Below, in pieces: positions 1 through 8,756 of a stretch of 64,000 nt of DNA; position 1 is the stretch's first letter, and the number at the start of each line of letters is the position of its first letter. The position numbers were made by a program, and so were the translations under genes. This DNA comes from Streptomyces fumanus (GTDB lineage: Bacteria > Actinomycetota > Actinomycetes > Streptomycetales > Streptomycetaceae). The stretch is from the NCBI RefSeq assembly GCF_014655295.1, contig NZ_BNBI01000001.1:744001-808000 (forward strand), read 5' to 3'. The notes beneath the pieces were generated by a model. That model saw only the letters and a list, made by a program, of their open reading frames with translations. It did not search any database and had not been told where the DNA came from.

Positions 1-713
1 CCGCCTGGACCCTGCTGGACCATCCGATGCTCGCCCTGGACGTGGCCGGCTCGCCCGCCTTCCTGGAGCCGGACGCGGTGGTGGTGCACCCGGACGGGAG
101 CTGGACGGTCGTGGAGATCAAGTCCTTCCCGATGCTGGACGGCGCCGCGGACCCGGCGAAGGTCGGCGCCGCCGCCCGGCAGGCCGCGGTGTACGTGCTG
201 GCGCTGGAGGAGGTCGCAGCCCGGCTGAGCCCCGCGCCCCGGGTGCGCGACCGGGTGCTGCTGGTCTGCCCCAGGGACTTCTCCAACCTGCCCACCGCGT
301 CCGCCGTGGACGTGCGCAAGCAGCGCGCGGTCACCCGGCGCCAGCTCGACCGGCTCACCCGTATCGAGGAGATCGCCGACGCGCTGCCCGAGGGCACCTG
401 CTTCGCCCCCGACCGGCCGGCCGAGGAGCTGGCGGCGGCCGTCGAGGCGGTCCCGGCGACCTACGCGCCGGAGTGCCTGTCCGCCTGCGAGCTGGCCTTC
501 CACTGCCGCGCCCGGTCCCGCGCGGCCGGCGCGGTCACCACGCTCGGGCGCTCGGCCCGCGCCGAGCTGGGCGGGCTGGCCACGGTCGACCAGGTGCTGG
601 CGGCGGCCCACGGCGAGGCCGGCGACCCGGCCGATCCGGCGGTCGCGGCGCTGCGCCGCGCGGCGGCCCTGCGCGCGGAGGCCCTGGACGCCCTGGAGAC
701 GCCATGCTCCTGA
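1..713 (+). CDS. RecB/Cas4-like PD-(D/E)XK nuclease, 5'-truncated
   Basis: The frame is open from the first bases of the window, so the true start lies upstream; an internal ATG at 27 is unlikely to be the start because conserved-looking residues precede it. The visible part carries the PD-(D/E)XK core: an Asp in EPDAVVV, then VVEIKSF (E-x-K), then RQAAVYVLAL (the Q-x3-Y motif of RecB-family nucleases). Near the end, ECLSACELAFHC places three Cys (C-x3-C-x5-C), like the C-terminal part of the Fe-S cluster of Cas4/AddB-type nucleases; a fourth Cys would be upstream. It is followed by an unknown gene and an SF1 helicase on the same strand, so a DNA-processing nuclease-helicase unit is likely. 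Fold assignment is fairly sure; biological role is inference. Confidence 0.75.
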   Translation, partial: AWTLLDHPMLALDVAGSPAFLEPDAVVVHPDGSWTVVEIKSFPMLDGAADPAKVGAAARQAAVYVLALEEVAARLSPAPRVRDRVLLVCPRDFSNLPTASAVDVRKQRAVTRRQLDRLTRIEEIADALPEGTCFAPDRPAEELAAAVEAVPATYAPECLSACELAFHCRARSRAAGAVTTLGRSARAELGGLATVDQVLAAAHGEAGDPADPAVAALRRAAALRAEALDALETPCS

Positions 714-816
714 CGCGCCCGCCGGCCCCCGGCGGCGGCCCCCGGCCGCGGCCGGGCGCCCTCGCCCCCGCCGGCGCCGGGTCGCCGGTCCCCGACCGCA
801 CGCGGACGGAGGCGGC

Positions 817-2415
817 ATGTCCCTGATCGCCACGCTGGCCCAACTGGAGGCCGTGCGGGCCGGGCGCGCTCGGCCGGCCGCCACCGTACGGCACCGGCAC
901 CTGTCCGACCGGCCGCTGGTGTTCGTGCCGCTGACCACCGCCGGTGAGGCCGGCGCCCCGCTGGGCGCGCTGGTCGGCACCGACCGGGACGCGCCGCGCC
1001 TGCTGGTCGTCCCCCAGCCCCGCGACCGCGACCTGCGCTTCGCCTTCCTGGCCGAACTGGCGGACATCGTCCTGCCGTACGTCGAGTCGTACACCGAGGC
1101 CGTCGAGGCCGCCGAGCGCACCGAGACCGACCCGGAGACGGGCAAGCGGGTCAAGGTCGAGGTCGACCTGTGCGCGGACGCCGCCCAGGTGATCGTGCCC
1201 AGCCGCGCGGGCGTCGACTTCGTCCGGCTGCTGGGCCGGTCGATGCGGTTCCGGCGGACCGCGGAGCAGGACCCGGAGACCCCCCATCCCGCGCCCCCGC
1301 GCGTGCCGCTGCTCGGCCGCTGGCTCACCCACTACGGGGAGCGGGCCCGGGTGCCCGGCTCCTCGCTGCTGCTCGCCATGACCGACCTGCTGGGCCGGCA
1401 CTGGGCGACCGGCCAGTCCACGCTGGAGGACCAGCACCTGGGGGCGCTGCTGGCCTGGATCGACCCGCCCGAGGACGCGCCGAGCGGGGCCGAGGCGGCG
1501 CTGCGCGCGGAGCTGGCCCGGGACGCGGACGGCCAGTTGCTGTGCCCGCCGGCCGGCCCGGCGACCGACCCGGCGTTCGACAACAGGCTGCTCGCCCCGG
1601 CCATCGAGCGCTACGACCGGGCCCGTACCGCGCTGGCCGCCGCCGAGGACGGCCCGGCGGCGGACCAGCGGCTCGGCGCGCTGACCGCCGCCGAGCGGGA
1701 GATCCGCGCCCTGGTCGCGAGCCGCACCCGGCCCACCTGGGACGCGGTCTGGCGGGGCCTGGACCTGCTGCGGGAGCTGCCCGCCGGGGCGCACGTCGAG
1801 GAGCGGTGGACGCGCGACCGCTGGTCGTTCACCGGGCACCGGGACCGCATCCTGGCCGGCGAGCCCCCGCAGCCCCGCCGCGACGACGCGGTGACCGCGG
1901 CGAACAAGCTGGCGACGCGGGAGCGCGAGCAGGCCCGGCTGGACGCGCAGGAAGCCCTGGACGACCCGCTGGTGATGGCGGGGCGGCGGCTGGCCGGGGA
2001 GGCGTTCGCCGGGGAGGTCATGGACGTGGTCATGACGTACAGCGAGGGCAAGCGGCCCGCTCCCCGCCCGCTGGTCACGGTCCGCACGGAGGACCGGCCG
2101 CGCCTGGGCGAGCGGGTGAAGGTGTACCGGTCGCTGGGCGGCAGGCCGCAGAGCGCCGAGTTCGTCGAGCAGGCGGCCGAGGACCTGGTGGTGCTGCGGA
2201 TCGTCGACAAGATGGGCCGCGGCAAGGAGCCGGAGGCCGGGTCGGTGCCGGAGAAGGGCGACCGGGTCTGCTTCACGCTGTTCGAGCACGAGCAGCGGGG
2301 CGGGGCGAAGCTGCCCGACCCGGAGCGCACGCCCTGGACCCACGGCGGGCCGCCCGGCGAGCGGGCCGCCGTACCGGAGGCACCCGATCCGCTGACCGAG
2401 GAGGACGTCCTGTGA
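817..2415 (+). CDS. Unknown 532-aa protein between a RecB-like nuclease and an SF1 helicase
   Basis: I do not recognise a family. The ATG is preceded by 'ggaggc' at normal spacing. The product is soluble, charged and has no signal peptide, membrane segment or obvious catalytic signature. The N-terminal 130 residues look beta-rich; a long helical middle (about 260-400) is rich in Arg/Glu/Ala with coiled-coil character; the last 100 residues look like a small beta domain. Its stop TGA overlaps the GTG start of the helicase (GTGA), which indicates translational coupling and a shared complex or pathway. The 104-bp gap after the nuclease stop contains no terminator-like hairpin that I can see, so all three genes probably share a transcript. 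An adaptor or DNA-binding subunit of the nuclease-helicase is a reasonable guess, not a finding. Confidence 0.85.
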   Translation: MSLIATLAQLEAVRAGRARPAATVRHRHLSDRPLVFVPLTTAGEAGAPLGALVGTDRDAPRLLVVPQPRDRDLRFAFLAELADIVLPYVESYTEAVEAAERTETDPETGKRVKVEVDLCADAAQVIVPSRAGVDFVRLLGRSMRFRRTAEQDPETPHPAPPRVPLLGRWLTHYGERARVPGSSLLLAMTDLLGRHWATGQSTLEDQHLGALLAWIDPPEDAPSGAEAALRAELARDADGQLLCPPAGPATDPAFDNRLLAPAIERYDRARTALAAAEDGPAADQRLGALTAAEREIRALVASRTRPTWDAVWRGLDLLRELPAGAHVEERWTRDRWSFTGHRDRILAGEPPQPRRDDAVTAANKLATREREQARLDAQEALDDPLVMAGRRLAGEAFAGEVMDVVMTYSEGKRPAPRPLVTVRTEDRPRLGERVKVYRSLGGRPQSAEFVEQAAEDLVVLRIVDKMGRGKEPEAGSVPEKGDRVCFTLFEHEQRGGAKLPDPERTPWTHGGPPGERAAVPEAPDPLTEEDVL

Positions 2416-3773
2416 CCACCGAGGCGGTACCGCGTACGGACGCCGGCGCGGCCTTCGATCCCGGCGCCGAGGCGGCGCGGGCCACCGCCGCGATCCTCCA
2501 CGACACGCTGCACGGCACCGAGCGCGGGGTGGTGGTCGACTCCCCGCCGGGCGCCGGGAAGTCCACGCTCGTGGTCCGCGCGGCGCTGGAGCTGGCCGCG
2601 GCCGGGCGCCCGCTGATGGTGGTCGCGCAGACCAACGCCCAGGTCGACGACCTGGTGCTGCGCCTCGCCGAGCAGAGCCCGGAGCTGCCGGTGGGCCGGT
2701 TGCACAGCAGCGACGCCGACCCGTACGACAAGGCGCTGGACGCGCTGGACAACGTACGCAAGTCGGCGAAGGCGGCCGACCTCGCGGGGCTGCCGGTGGT
2801 GCTGTCGACGGCCGCGAAGTGGGCGCACGTGACGGTGGACGAGCCGTGGCGGCACGCGATCGTCGACGAGGCGTACCAGATGCGGTCGGACGCGCTGCTG
2901 GCCGTGGCGGGGCTGTTCGAGCGGGCGCTGTTCGTGGGCGACCCGGGGCAGCTCGACCCGTTCGCGATCGTGGGCAGCGAGCAGTGGGCGGGCCTGTCGT
3001 ACGACCCCTCGGCCTCGGCCGTCACGACGCTGCTGGCGCACAACCCCGGCCTGCCGCAGCACCGGCTGCCGGTGTCCTGGCGGCTGCCGGCGTCGGCGGC
3101 GCCCCTGGTGTCGGACGCGTTCTACCCGTTCACGCCGTTCCGCAGCGGCACCGGGCCCGGCGACCGGGCGCTCTCCTTCGCCGTGCCGTCGGACGGCTCC
3201 GGTCCCGACCGGGTGATCGACGAGGCCGCCGCGTCGGGCTGGGGCCTGCTGGAGCTGCCCGCCGGGCACACCCCGCGCACCGACCCGGAGGCGGTCGGCG
3301 CCGTCGCGGCGGTCGTCCGCCGGCTCCTGGACCGGGACGGCACGGCGGTCTCCGAGCGCTCGGGCCCCGCGCCGCTGACGCCGGCCCGCATCGCGGTCGG
3401 CACGGCCCACCGCGACCAGGCGGCGGCGGTCCGCGCGGCGCTGGCCGGCCTCGGCGTCACCGGCGTGACCGTCGACACGGCCAACCGGCTCCAGGGCCGC
3501 GAGTACGACGTGACGGTCGTCCTGCATCCCCTCTCCGGCCGCCCCGACGCCACGGCGTTCCACCTGGAGACCGGCCGCCTCTGCGTCCTGGCCTCCCGTC
3601 ACCGGCACGCCTGCGTCGTCGTCTGCCGCGCGGGAGTCGACGCCCTCCTGGACGACTATCCGTCCACGGAACCGGTCCAACTGGGCACGACGGTGAAGTT
3701 CCCGGACGGCTGGGAAGCGAACCACGCGGTCCTGGCCCACCTCGCCCGGCACCGCGTCACCTGGCGGCCATGA
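2412..3773 (+). CDS. Superfamily 1 (Dna2/UPF1-like) helicase
   Basis: 453 aa, starting at the GTG that overlaps the upstream stop by four bases; longer in-frame starts lie inside the previous gene in another frame. Helicase motifs in order: Walker A SPPGAGKST (45-52), motif Ia VVAQTNAQ (about 71), Walker B/motif II VDEAYQ (151-156), motif III GDPGQLDP, motif V TANRLQGREYDVTVV and motif VI ASRHRHACVVV. The motif V/VI form and the compact length fit SF1B helicases of the Dna2/UPF1 group. With the RecB/Cas4-like nuclease two genes upstream, the operon resembles a split Dna2 (nuclease plus helicase on separate chains). The last 24 residues (from PDGWEANH) are repeated in a remnant just downstream. 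Confidence 0.85.
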   Translation: MTTEAVPRTDAGAAFDPGAEAARATAAILHDTLHGTERGVVVDSPPGAGKSTLVVRAALELAAAGRPLMVVAQTNAQVDDLVLRLAEQSPELPVGRLHSSDADPYDKALDALDNVRKSAKAADLAGLPVVLSTAAKWAHVTVDEPWRHAIVDEAYQMRSDALLAVAGLFERALFVGDPGQLDPFAIVGSEQWAGLSYDPSASAVTTLLAHNPGLPQHRLPVSWRLPASAAPLVSDAFYPFTPFRSGTGPGDRALSFAVPSDGSGPDRVIDEAAASGWGLLELPAGHTPRTDPEAVGAVAAVVRRLLDRDGTAVSERSGPAPLTPARIAVGTAHRDQAAAVRAALAGLGVTGVTVDTANRLQGREYDVTVVLHPLSGRPDATAFHLETGRLCVLASRHRHACVVVCRAGVDALLDDYPSTEPVQLGTTVKFPDGWEANHAVLAHLARHRVTWRP

Positions 3774-3921
3774 CCGACGCGCCCCGGCCCCGCACGGCCC
3801 CACCCGCCGGACGGAGTCCGGCACGCCGCCGGAGGCGGCCGAAGAGCACAGCCCCGACGGCTGGGAGGCCAACCACGCGGTCCTGGCCCATCTCGCCCGG
3901 CACCGCGTCGCCTGGCCGTGA
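3770..3921 (+). pseudogene. Frameshifted small gene whose end repeats the helicase C-terminus
   Basis: An ATG at 3770 overlaps the helicase stop (ATGA) and starts a frame reading MTDAPRPRT. In a second frame the sequence reads as plausible protein (TESGTPPEAAEE) and then reproduces the helicase tail almost exactly: PDGWEANHAVLAHLARHRV followed by AWP and a stop at 3919-3921, against TWRP in the helicase. The nucleotides of the two tails (about 3701-3770 and 3852-3918) are also nearly identical. Joining the two frames needs one frameshift around 3810-3830. Alternatives are a real sequencing or assembly frameshift of a small coupled gene, or the scar of a tandem duplication of the helicase end. 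Confidence 0.5.
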
Positions 3922-4054
3922 GGCAGACGGCCGGGTGGCAGGCGGCCGGGTGGCAGGCCGGAGGCCCCCTTGCGGGGGCGCGGGACAATGGACGGTGGCC
4001 CCGGGCACCGAGGTGTGCCGACGGGTCTTCGACGACGTACGAGGAGGAGAAGAC

Positions 4055-4423
4055 ATGGCGGAGCCCACGCCGCGTCACCACGAACCGCGGCTACGCCCCG
4101 CGCCCCTGCTCTTCGAGCCGGCGGCGGCCGCCGCCGATCCGGAGCACTTCTTCGACCTGGAGTCGATCGACGACCCCCGGGCCCTGCTGGACCGGGCGAC
4201 CGAGCTGACGCAGGCGTTCCGCGCGGCGGCGGACCGGGCGGTGGAGTTCCAGGCGATGGCCGCGGCGCAGTTGGCCGACCCGCGCCGGTTCGACCGGCTG
4301 ACCACCGCGGACATCGCGGACCGCGCCGAGTGGACCGAGGACTACGCGAAGAAGATGGTGGAGTTCGGCCGGGACCTGCTGCGCGGCGGCGAGGACGGCC
4401 GGGGGCACGCCGACCCCGTCTGA
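4055..4423 (+). CDS. Small hypothetical protein, 122 aa
   Basis: An excellent ribosome binding site (gaggagga, 4041-4048) fixes the ATG at 4055. The protein has a Pro/Ala-rich start followed by a mainly helical, acidic body. The segment from about residue 45 to the end (DPRALLDRATELTQAFRAAA and on through WTEDYAKKMVEFGRDLLRG) looks like two or three amphipathic helices. It has no signal peptide, cysteines or membrane segment. I do not recognise the family. It stands alone between the helicase operon and the next gene, so neighbours give no role. Confidence 0.75.
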   Translation: MAEPTPRHHEPRLRPAPLLFEPAAAAADPEHFFDLESIDDPRALLDRATELTQAFRAAADRAVEFQAMAAAQLADPRRFDRLTTADIADRAEWTEDYAKKMVEFGRDLLRGGEDGRGHADPV

Positions 4424-4536
4424 AGCGCCCGGCATATGCCAGATGCGCGGGCAGGTTACCCGGTCCCGCCCGTCCGTGTCCCGGATTCCGGCAACTGTGT
4501 GGAACGGACCGTTCACAGCGGGTAGACCTGTCGCTC

Positions 4537-5103
4537 ATGAGCAGGACACCGAACGTCTCGCACGTCACCTCGGACGGCGCCGCCTGGCTGGCCTCGGCGG
4601 GCACGTATCCGCGCAGCACGCTCGCCCTGTGGGAGGAGCGGCCCGACGCCCCGCTGGTACTGCCCTGCGGTTCGGCGTTCGACGTGGTCAGCGCCTCGGC
4701 GATGTTCGGGCGCCGGATGCTGGACAAGCTGTGGGCCGAGGGCCCGGGGTCGGGCCCGGTGGCGGAGTTCCGGGGCCGCATCCTGCTGTTCGCCGCCCCC
4801 GGCACGGCCCAGCGGCTGCCCTCGCTGCTGGAGTGGGAGGAGTGGAACGGCCGCACCGGCACCGTCCCGGCGCTGCTGTGCCACGGCACCGGTGACGCGG
4901 TGACCGTACCGGCCCTGGCGGGTGCGTCCGGGCGGTCCGGGTCCCGCTGGCTGGTCGCCCCGGACACCCGGCGGCCCTGGCTGCCCGGCCCCGAGATCCT
5001 GCTGTGGGCGGCGGTGCGGGCGGCCCGCGCGGCCGTGCGGATATCGATTTTTCCTCCTCCCGACCAGGGTGCTAAGGTCTACGACGTCAGCAGGCGCCGC
5101 TAG
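4537..5103 (+). CDS. Primase/polymerase-like (prim-pol N-terminal type) hypothetical protein
   Basis: 188 aa if read to the first stop. The sequence (SDGAAWLASAGTYPRSTLALWE at the start, LPSLLEWEEW and WLVAPDTRRPWLPGPEILLWA later) resembles, from memory, Streptomyces proteins annotated as bifunctional DNA primase/polymerase-type N-terminal proteins. I see no complete set of catalytic Asp residues and would not assume polymerase activity. The stop TAG at 5101-5103 lies inside the tRNA-Lys gene that starts at 5094, so the last three codons overlap the acceptor arm. Either the tail is really this short or the reading frame has drifted; homologues would settle the C-terminus. The tRNA promoter must lie inside this coding sequence. 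Confidence 0.65.
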   Translation: MSRTPNVSHVTSDGAAWLASAGTYPRSTLALWEERPDAPLVLPCGSAFDVVSASAMFGRRMLDKLWAEGPGSGPVAEFRGRILLFAAPGTAQRLPSLLEWEEWNGRTGTVPALLCHGTGDAVTVPALAGASGRSGSRWLVAPDTRRPWLPGPEILLWAAVRAARAAVRISIFPPPDQGAKVYDVSRRR

Positions 5104-5167
5104 CTCAGTTGGTTAGAGCAGCTGACTCTTAATCAGCGGGTCCGGGGTTCGAGTCCCTGGCGGCGCA
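5094..5167 (+). tRNA. tRNA-Lys(CTT), copy 1
   Basis: A 74-nt cloverleaf. Acceptor strands are gcgccgc (5094-5100) and gcggcgc (5160-5166) with discriminator A at 5167. The anticodon stem gctga/tcagc encloses loop ctcttaa, giving anticodon CTT at 5128-5130. CCA is not encoded (ACCG follows). Two further copies of identical sequence lie at 16271 and 19844. The 19 bases immediately upstream (cgacgtcagcag and on into the gene) are shared with copy 3. Confidence 0.97.
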
Positions 5168-5175
5168 CCGACAGA

Positions 5176-5207
5176 CGAAGGCCCCTCGTGAGAGCGAGGG
5201 GCCTTCG
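5176..5207 (+). terminator. Intrinsic terminator after tRNA-Lys copy 1
   Basis: A perfect 13-bp stem, CGAAGGCCCCTCG (5176-5188) against CGAGGGGCCTTCG (5195-5207), with a 6-nt loop. There is no U-tract, as is common in Streptomyces. Close relatives follow the other two tRNA-Lys genes. Confidence 0.8.
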
Positions 5208-5220
5208 CCGTGTCCGTCCT

Positions 5221-5274
5221 CAAGCGGCTCAAGCGGCTGAAGCGGCTCGTCCGGCTCGTCCGGCTCATCCGGTG
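5221..5274. repeat. Six 9-bp tandem units at a gene end
   Basis: Units of the form caagcggct / gaagcggct / cgtccggct / catccggtg run without a gap for 54 bp. The last two units run across the stop codon of the metalloprotease gene on the minus strand (5265-5267). Confidence 0.7.
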
Positions 5275-6596
5275 CTGATCTCCACCGTCCAGGCCCCGGA
5301 CGCCGTCCGCCCCTCCACCTCCACCCGTACGTCCTCCCCCGGCACCGTGAAGCTCTCGCCGAGCGCGACGGGCGCGTCGGCGAGCGGCGGGTAGACCGAC
5401 TCCTCCCAGCACGCCTCGGTCTCCGGGTGGGCGTCGATCACCCGGATCGGCCCGCGCCCGGACTCGGCCCCGCTGCGCACCCGGTACACCAGCACCCCCG
5501 CCCGGCAGGCCGCGCCGTCGTTGCCGACCCGGCCGCGCGCCTCGAAGGCGAGCGCGTCGCCCGCCCCGGTGCGCACCACCGCCAGCTTGGTGCCCCGGCC
5601 CAGCCCGAAGGCGGGCGCCCCCGCCGCCCCGGTCACCGGCGCCTGTGGTCCCGCGCCCAGCGGCTCCAGGGTCAGCCGGACCGGCCCGCTGCCCCGCACG
5701 CACGCCACCTGGCGGGGCCGCAGCCAGCCCAGCTTCCACTTGTGCCAGCCGAACAGGTCCGGCGCCAGCCCGAACTGGCTGCCCATCAGGTCCCAGTCGC
5801 CGACGTGGGTGTCCCAGTCGCCCTTGCCGTCGGCCGGCCGGTGGTACAGGTCGGGCAGGTCGAAGACGTGCCCGGTCTCATGGGCGAGGACCAGCCGGTC
5901 CGGCGGATGGTTCTCGAACACCGTGACGACCCGCCGGATGTCGGTGCCGTCCGCCCGCAGCGGGGTGTCCAGGTTGACGACCTTGGTGGCGTCCGAGTCC
6001 ACGCCGGGCGCGTCCGGGTCGGCGACGAAGTACACGACGTCGTACCGGGAGAAGTCCACGGCCCCGTCGGCCGCGGCGAGCGCGTCGCGCAGATAGGCGG
6101 CCCGGTGCCGGGCGCTCCAGTCGCGCTGTATGGCGTACGCGGTGGACGGGCGCGGCATGGCGACCCAGTGCCGCAGCGGGTGCGGGCGGAGCGTGAAGGT
6201 GCCGTAGGAGGCGCGCCGGAAGAAGCGGCTGGTGGCCGGGAAGTGGTCGGCGGCCAGCTCGCGCGGTGCGGTCAGCGGCCGGGAGTCCGGGAAGGACAGG
6301 AAGACCATCACCGCGTCCACCGTCCGCGCGGGGCGCGGATAGGCGGCGTTCCAGGTGTCCAGCCCCTCGGAGTGGTGGGCGTCGGTGCGTTCCAGGGCGC
6401 AGGGCGCGGGCGAGAACGGCTCGGCCGCCGAGGGGGCGGTGACCAGGGAGGTCGCGGCCAGCGCGGACATGGTCGTGCACACCGCCGCCGCGCCGCGCAG
6501 CTTGGGGCGCAGACCGGCCGGGCCGCTCCGAGGGGTCGCGTCGAGTTCCTCGAGGGCCTCGCGGGGAAGCCTCCTCAGGGGGAGCTGGCGCGGCAC
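5265..6596 (-). CDS. Secreted M6-family-like metalloprotease
   Basis: 443 aa from a GTG at 6596 preceded by 'ggagg' at six bases; longer starts run through non-coding-looking sequence. The N-terminus has a long basic region, then a hydrophobic stretch (about 34-56, AAAVCTTMSALAATSL) ending near APSAAEPF, consistent with a signal peptide. The zinc-protease motif is HETGHVFDLPDLY (HExxH with a downstream Asp), followed by GDWDLMGSQFGLAPDLFGWHKWKLGW, the layout of immune-inhibitor-A/M6 peptidases. A C-terminal beta domain contains paired Cys. The product is probably an extracellular zinc endopeptidase; substrate unknown. It is divergent from the cdgA-like gene, with a BldD-type site between them, so it may share developmental control. 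Confidence 0.85.
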   Translation of the reverse strand: MPRQLPLRRLPREALEELDATPRSGPAGLRPKLRGAAAVCTTMSALAATSLVTAPSAAEPFSPAPCALERTDAHHSEGLDTWNAAYPRPARTVDAVMVFLSFPDSRPLTAPRELAADHFPATSRFFRRASYGTFTLRPHPLRHWVAMPRPSTAYAIQRDWSARHRAAYLRDALAAADGAVDFSRYDVVYFVADPDAPGVDSDATKVVNLDTPLRADGTDIRRVVTVFENHPPDRLVLAHETGHVFDLPDLYHRPADGKGDWDTHVGDWDLMGSQFGLAPDLFGWHKWKLGWLRPRQVACVRGSGPVRLTLEPLGAGPQAPVTGAAGAPAFGLGRGTKLAVVRTGAGDALAFEARGRVGNDGAACRAGVLVYRVRSGAESGRGPIRVIDAHPETEACWEESVYPPLADAPVALGESFTVPGEDVRVEVEGRTASGAWTVEISTG

Positions 6597-6725
6597 GGGA
6601 GACCTCCGGATGCGGTTGCGGAACACCGCACCCAGCTTGTGATGATTTGTCGTACTGCGCCCTGTTCGCCTGCGTCGGACGGGTGAGTCGTACGGAGAAT
6701 CCGCCGAAGGTGGCACCCGGAGCAT

Positions 6726-6738
6726 TAACGGAACGTCA
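6726..6738. promoter_or_regulatory. Candidate BldD box between the protease and cdgA-like gene
   Basis: TAAC-GGAAC-GTCA matches the TNAC-N5-GTNA half-site arrangement of BldD sites. It lies in the 312-bp divergent region (6597-6908). cdgA of S. coelicolor is a known direct BldD target. A -10-like TATGAT at 6853-6858 lies between this site and the cdgA-like start. Confidence 0.45.
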
Positions 6739-6908
6739 CAACTGGTCGGAGGCGTTTAGGACCAGGGCCGGTACGAGCAGAAACGATCTGTCAGGAGGGT
6801 GCGCCGGTCCCGTGGGCCGTCTTGCGGGCTGGAAGGGCCGGGGGCCACCCTCTATGATCGGCACACTTTCCTGCACGGACAGAGATCGAGGCACTGCGGG
6901 AGCGAGCG

Positions 6909-8756
6909 GTGAGCGGAACGTCCGAAGGGCCGGCGCCCGCGGCAGACCTCGACGGGTCAGCCGTGACAGAGAGTGATGTCCAGGTGGCTCCTCGTGGCTC
7001 CGAAGTCCCCGGGGCGGGACCGCCGCCCTACCACTCGGCCTTCACCACGGCCCCGCTCGCCATGGCGGTCGTCGATCCCGAGGGCCTGGTGGTCAGCGCC
7101 AACGACACCTTCGGCACCCTGCTCGGCACCGACCCGGCGGCGCTCGCCGGATGCGCGGCGGCCGATCTGGTGGACCTCGCCTCCGACGCCCGTACCTGGC
7201 AGGCGTACCGCGAGGTGCTGAGCGGCGCCCAGTCCCGGCTGCGCTGCACCCGGCGGCTCAAGCGCCCCGACGGGCAGTCGCTGTGGGCCCAGGTCACGGT
7301 GGCGCCGCTGGCCGGGGACGCGCCCGGCCTGCTGCTGTCGGTCGCGGACATCAGCGCCCGGCGGGAACTCCAGGCGAAGCTGCGGCACCTGCAGATGCAC
7401 GACCCGGTGACCCGGCTGCCCAACCGGGCGCTGTTCTTCGAGCGCCTCAGCGCCGCCCTGGAGCCCGAGTCGTACGAGGGCGGCACCGGGCGGATCGGGC
7501 TGTGCCACCTGGACCTGGACGGCTTCAAGGCGGTCAACGACACCCTCGGCCACCGGGTCGGCGACCGGCTGCTGGCGGGCGTCGCCGAGCGTCTCACGCG
7601 CTGCGCGGAGCAGGCCGCCCGGACCCGGACCGGCACGCCCCTGGTGGCCCGGCTCGGCGGGGACGAGTTCGCGCTGCTGGTGGAGGACTCCACCGGCACC
7701 GATCAGCTCGCGGAGCTGGCCGAGGCGGTGCGCGGCGCGCTGCGCGAGCCGTTCGACCTGGCCGGGCGGCGGGTCTCGGTCACCGCGTCGATCGGGGTGG
7801 TCGAGCGGCACGCCGCCGGGACCACGCCGACCGGGCTGGTGCAGGCCGCGGACACCACGCTGTACTGGGCGAAGGCCGACGGCAGGGACCGCTGGACGCT
7901 GTTCGACCCGGAGCGCAACGCGCACCGCATGACCCGCCAGGCCCTCGCCTCCACCCTGCGCGCGGCCATCGACCGCGGGGAGTTCGCCCTGGAGTACCAG
8001 CCGCTGGTGGGCATGGAGGACGGCAGGCTGCGCGGCGTCGAGGCGCTCATCCGCTGGAATCATCCTCAGTTCGGCCTACTGGCGCCGAATCGGTTCATCA
8101 CATTGGCGGAGGAGGACGGCTCGATCGTCCCGCTCGGCCGCTGGGTGCTGCGCACCGCCTGTGCGCAGGCCCGGCGCTGGCAGCTCGACCACCCCGGGGA
8201 GCCGCCGATCTTCGTCAGCGTGAACGTGGCGGTCCGCCAGGTCTGGGACTCCGACCTGGTCGCCGACGTGGCCCGGACCCTGACCGAGACCGGCCTGGCG
8301 CCGGAGCTGCTGCAACTGGAGCTGACCGAGTCGGCGGTGATGGGTTCCGCCGGGCGCCCGCTGCAGACCCTGAAGGCGCTCAGCGACATGGGCGTCCACA
8401 TCGCCATCGACGACTTCGGCACCGGCTACTCCAACCTCGCCTACCTCAGCCGGCTGCCGGTGTCGGTGCTGAAACTGGACGGCTCCTTCGTCCGGGGCTT
8501 CCAGTACGACGCGCGCGGCGCCGAGCGGGACGCGGACCGGACCAGTCCGGCCGACGAGGTCATCGTCGAGGCGATGGTGCAGCTCGCCCACAAGCTGGGG
8601 CTGACGGTCACCGCGGAGTGCGTGGAGACCTCCGACCAGGCCACCCGGCTGCGCCGGATCGGCTGCGACACGGGACAGGGCTGGCTCTACTCCCGCCCCG
8701 TCCCGCCGGACCGCATCTCCGAGCTGCTGGTTCAGCCGGCCGCGGGCAGGCCGTAG
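6909..8756 (+). CDS. cdgA: PAS-GGDEF-EAL cyclic di-GMP enzyme (CdgA-like)
   Basis: 615 aa, soluble, starting at GTG 6909 behind a 'gggag' site. Domain order: PAS (about 40-150), GGDEF (155-335) and EAL (345-605). The GGDEF signature is intact (250-254), so diguanylate cyclase activity is possible; an RxxD inhibitory site is not at the usual place. The EAL motif (378-380) is intact, and the other phosphodiesterase signatures are visible: [29 protein letters not shown] and TAECVET. Both activities are therefore possible. CdgA in S. coelicolor has this layout and is repressed by BldD; the name rests on domain order, neighbourhood and the BldD-type site. The 3' end overlaps the convergent LLM gene by 25 bp. 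Confidence 0.85.
   Translation: MSGTSEGPAPAADLDGSAVTESDVQVAPRGSEVPGAGPPPYHSAFTTAPLAMAVVDPEGLVVSANDTFGTLLGTDPAALAGCAAADLVDLASDARTWQAYREVLSGAQSRLRCTRRLKRPDGQSLWAQVTVAPLAGDAPGLLLSVADISARRELQAKLRHLQMHDPVTRLPNRALFFERLSAALEPESYEGGTGRIGLCHLDLDGFKAVNDTLGHRVGDRLLAGVAERLTRCAEQAARTRTGTPLVARLGGDEFALLVEDSTGTDQLAELAEAVRGALREPFDLAGRRVSVTASIGVVERHAAGTTPTGLVQAADTTLYWAKADGRDRWTLFDPERNAHRMTRQALASTLRAAIDRGEFALEYQPLVGMEDGRLRGVEALIRWNHPQFGLLAPNRFITLAEEDGSIVPLGRWVLRTACAQARRWQLDHPGEPPIFVSVNVAVRQVWDSDLVADVARTLTETGLAPELLQLELTESAVMGSAGRPLQTLKALSDMGVHIAIDDFGTGYSNLAYLSRLPVSVLKLDGSFVRGFQYDARGAERDADRTSPADEVIVEAMVQLAHKLGLTVTAECVETSDQATRLRRIGCDTGQGWLYSRPVPPDRISELLVQPAAGRP

Noticed and set aside
1-713. Nuclease considered as Cas4 of a CRISPR system.
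   Set aside because: No CRISPR array or other cas gene is visible; the partner is an SF1 helicase, so only Cas4-like fold is claimed.
5113-5739. Minus-strand frame ending in a peptide like GTRTPDPLIKSQLL opposite tRNA-Lys copy 1 (and its match at copy 3).
   Set aside because: This is the classic false protein made by translating the antisense of a tRNA gene.
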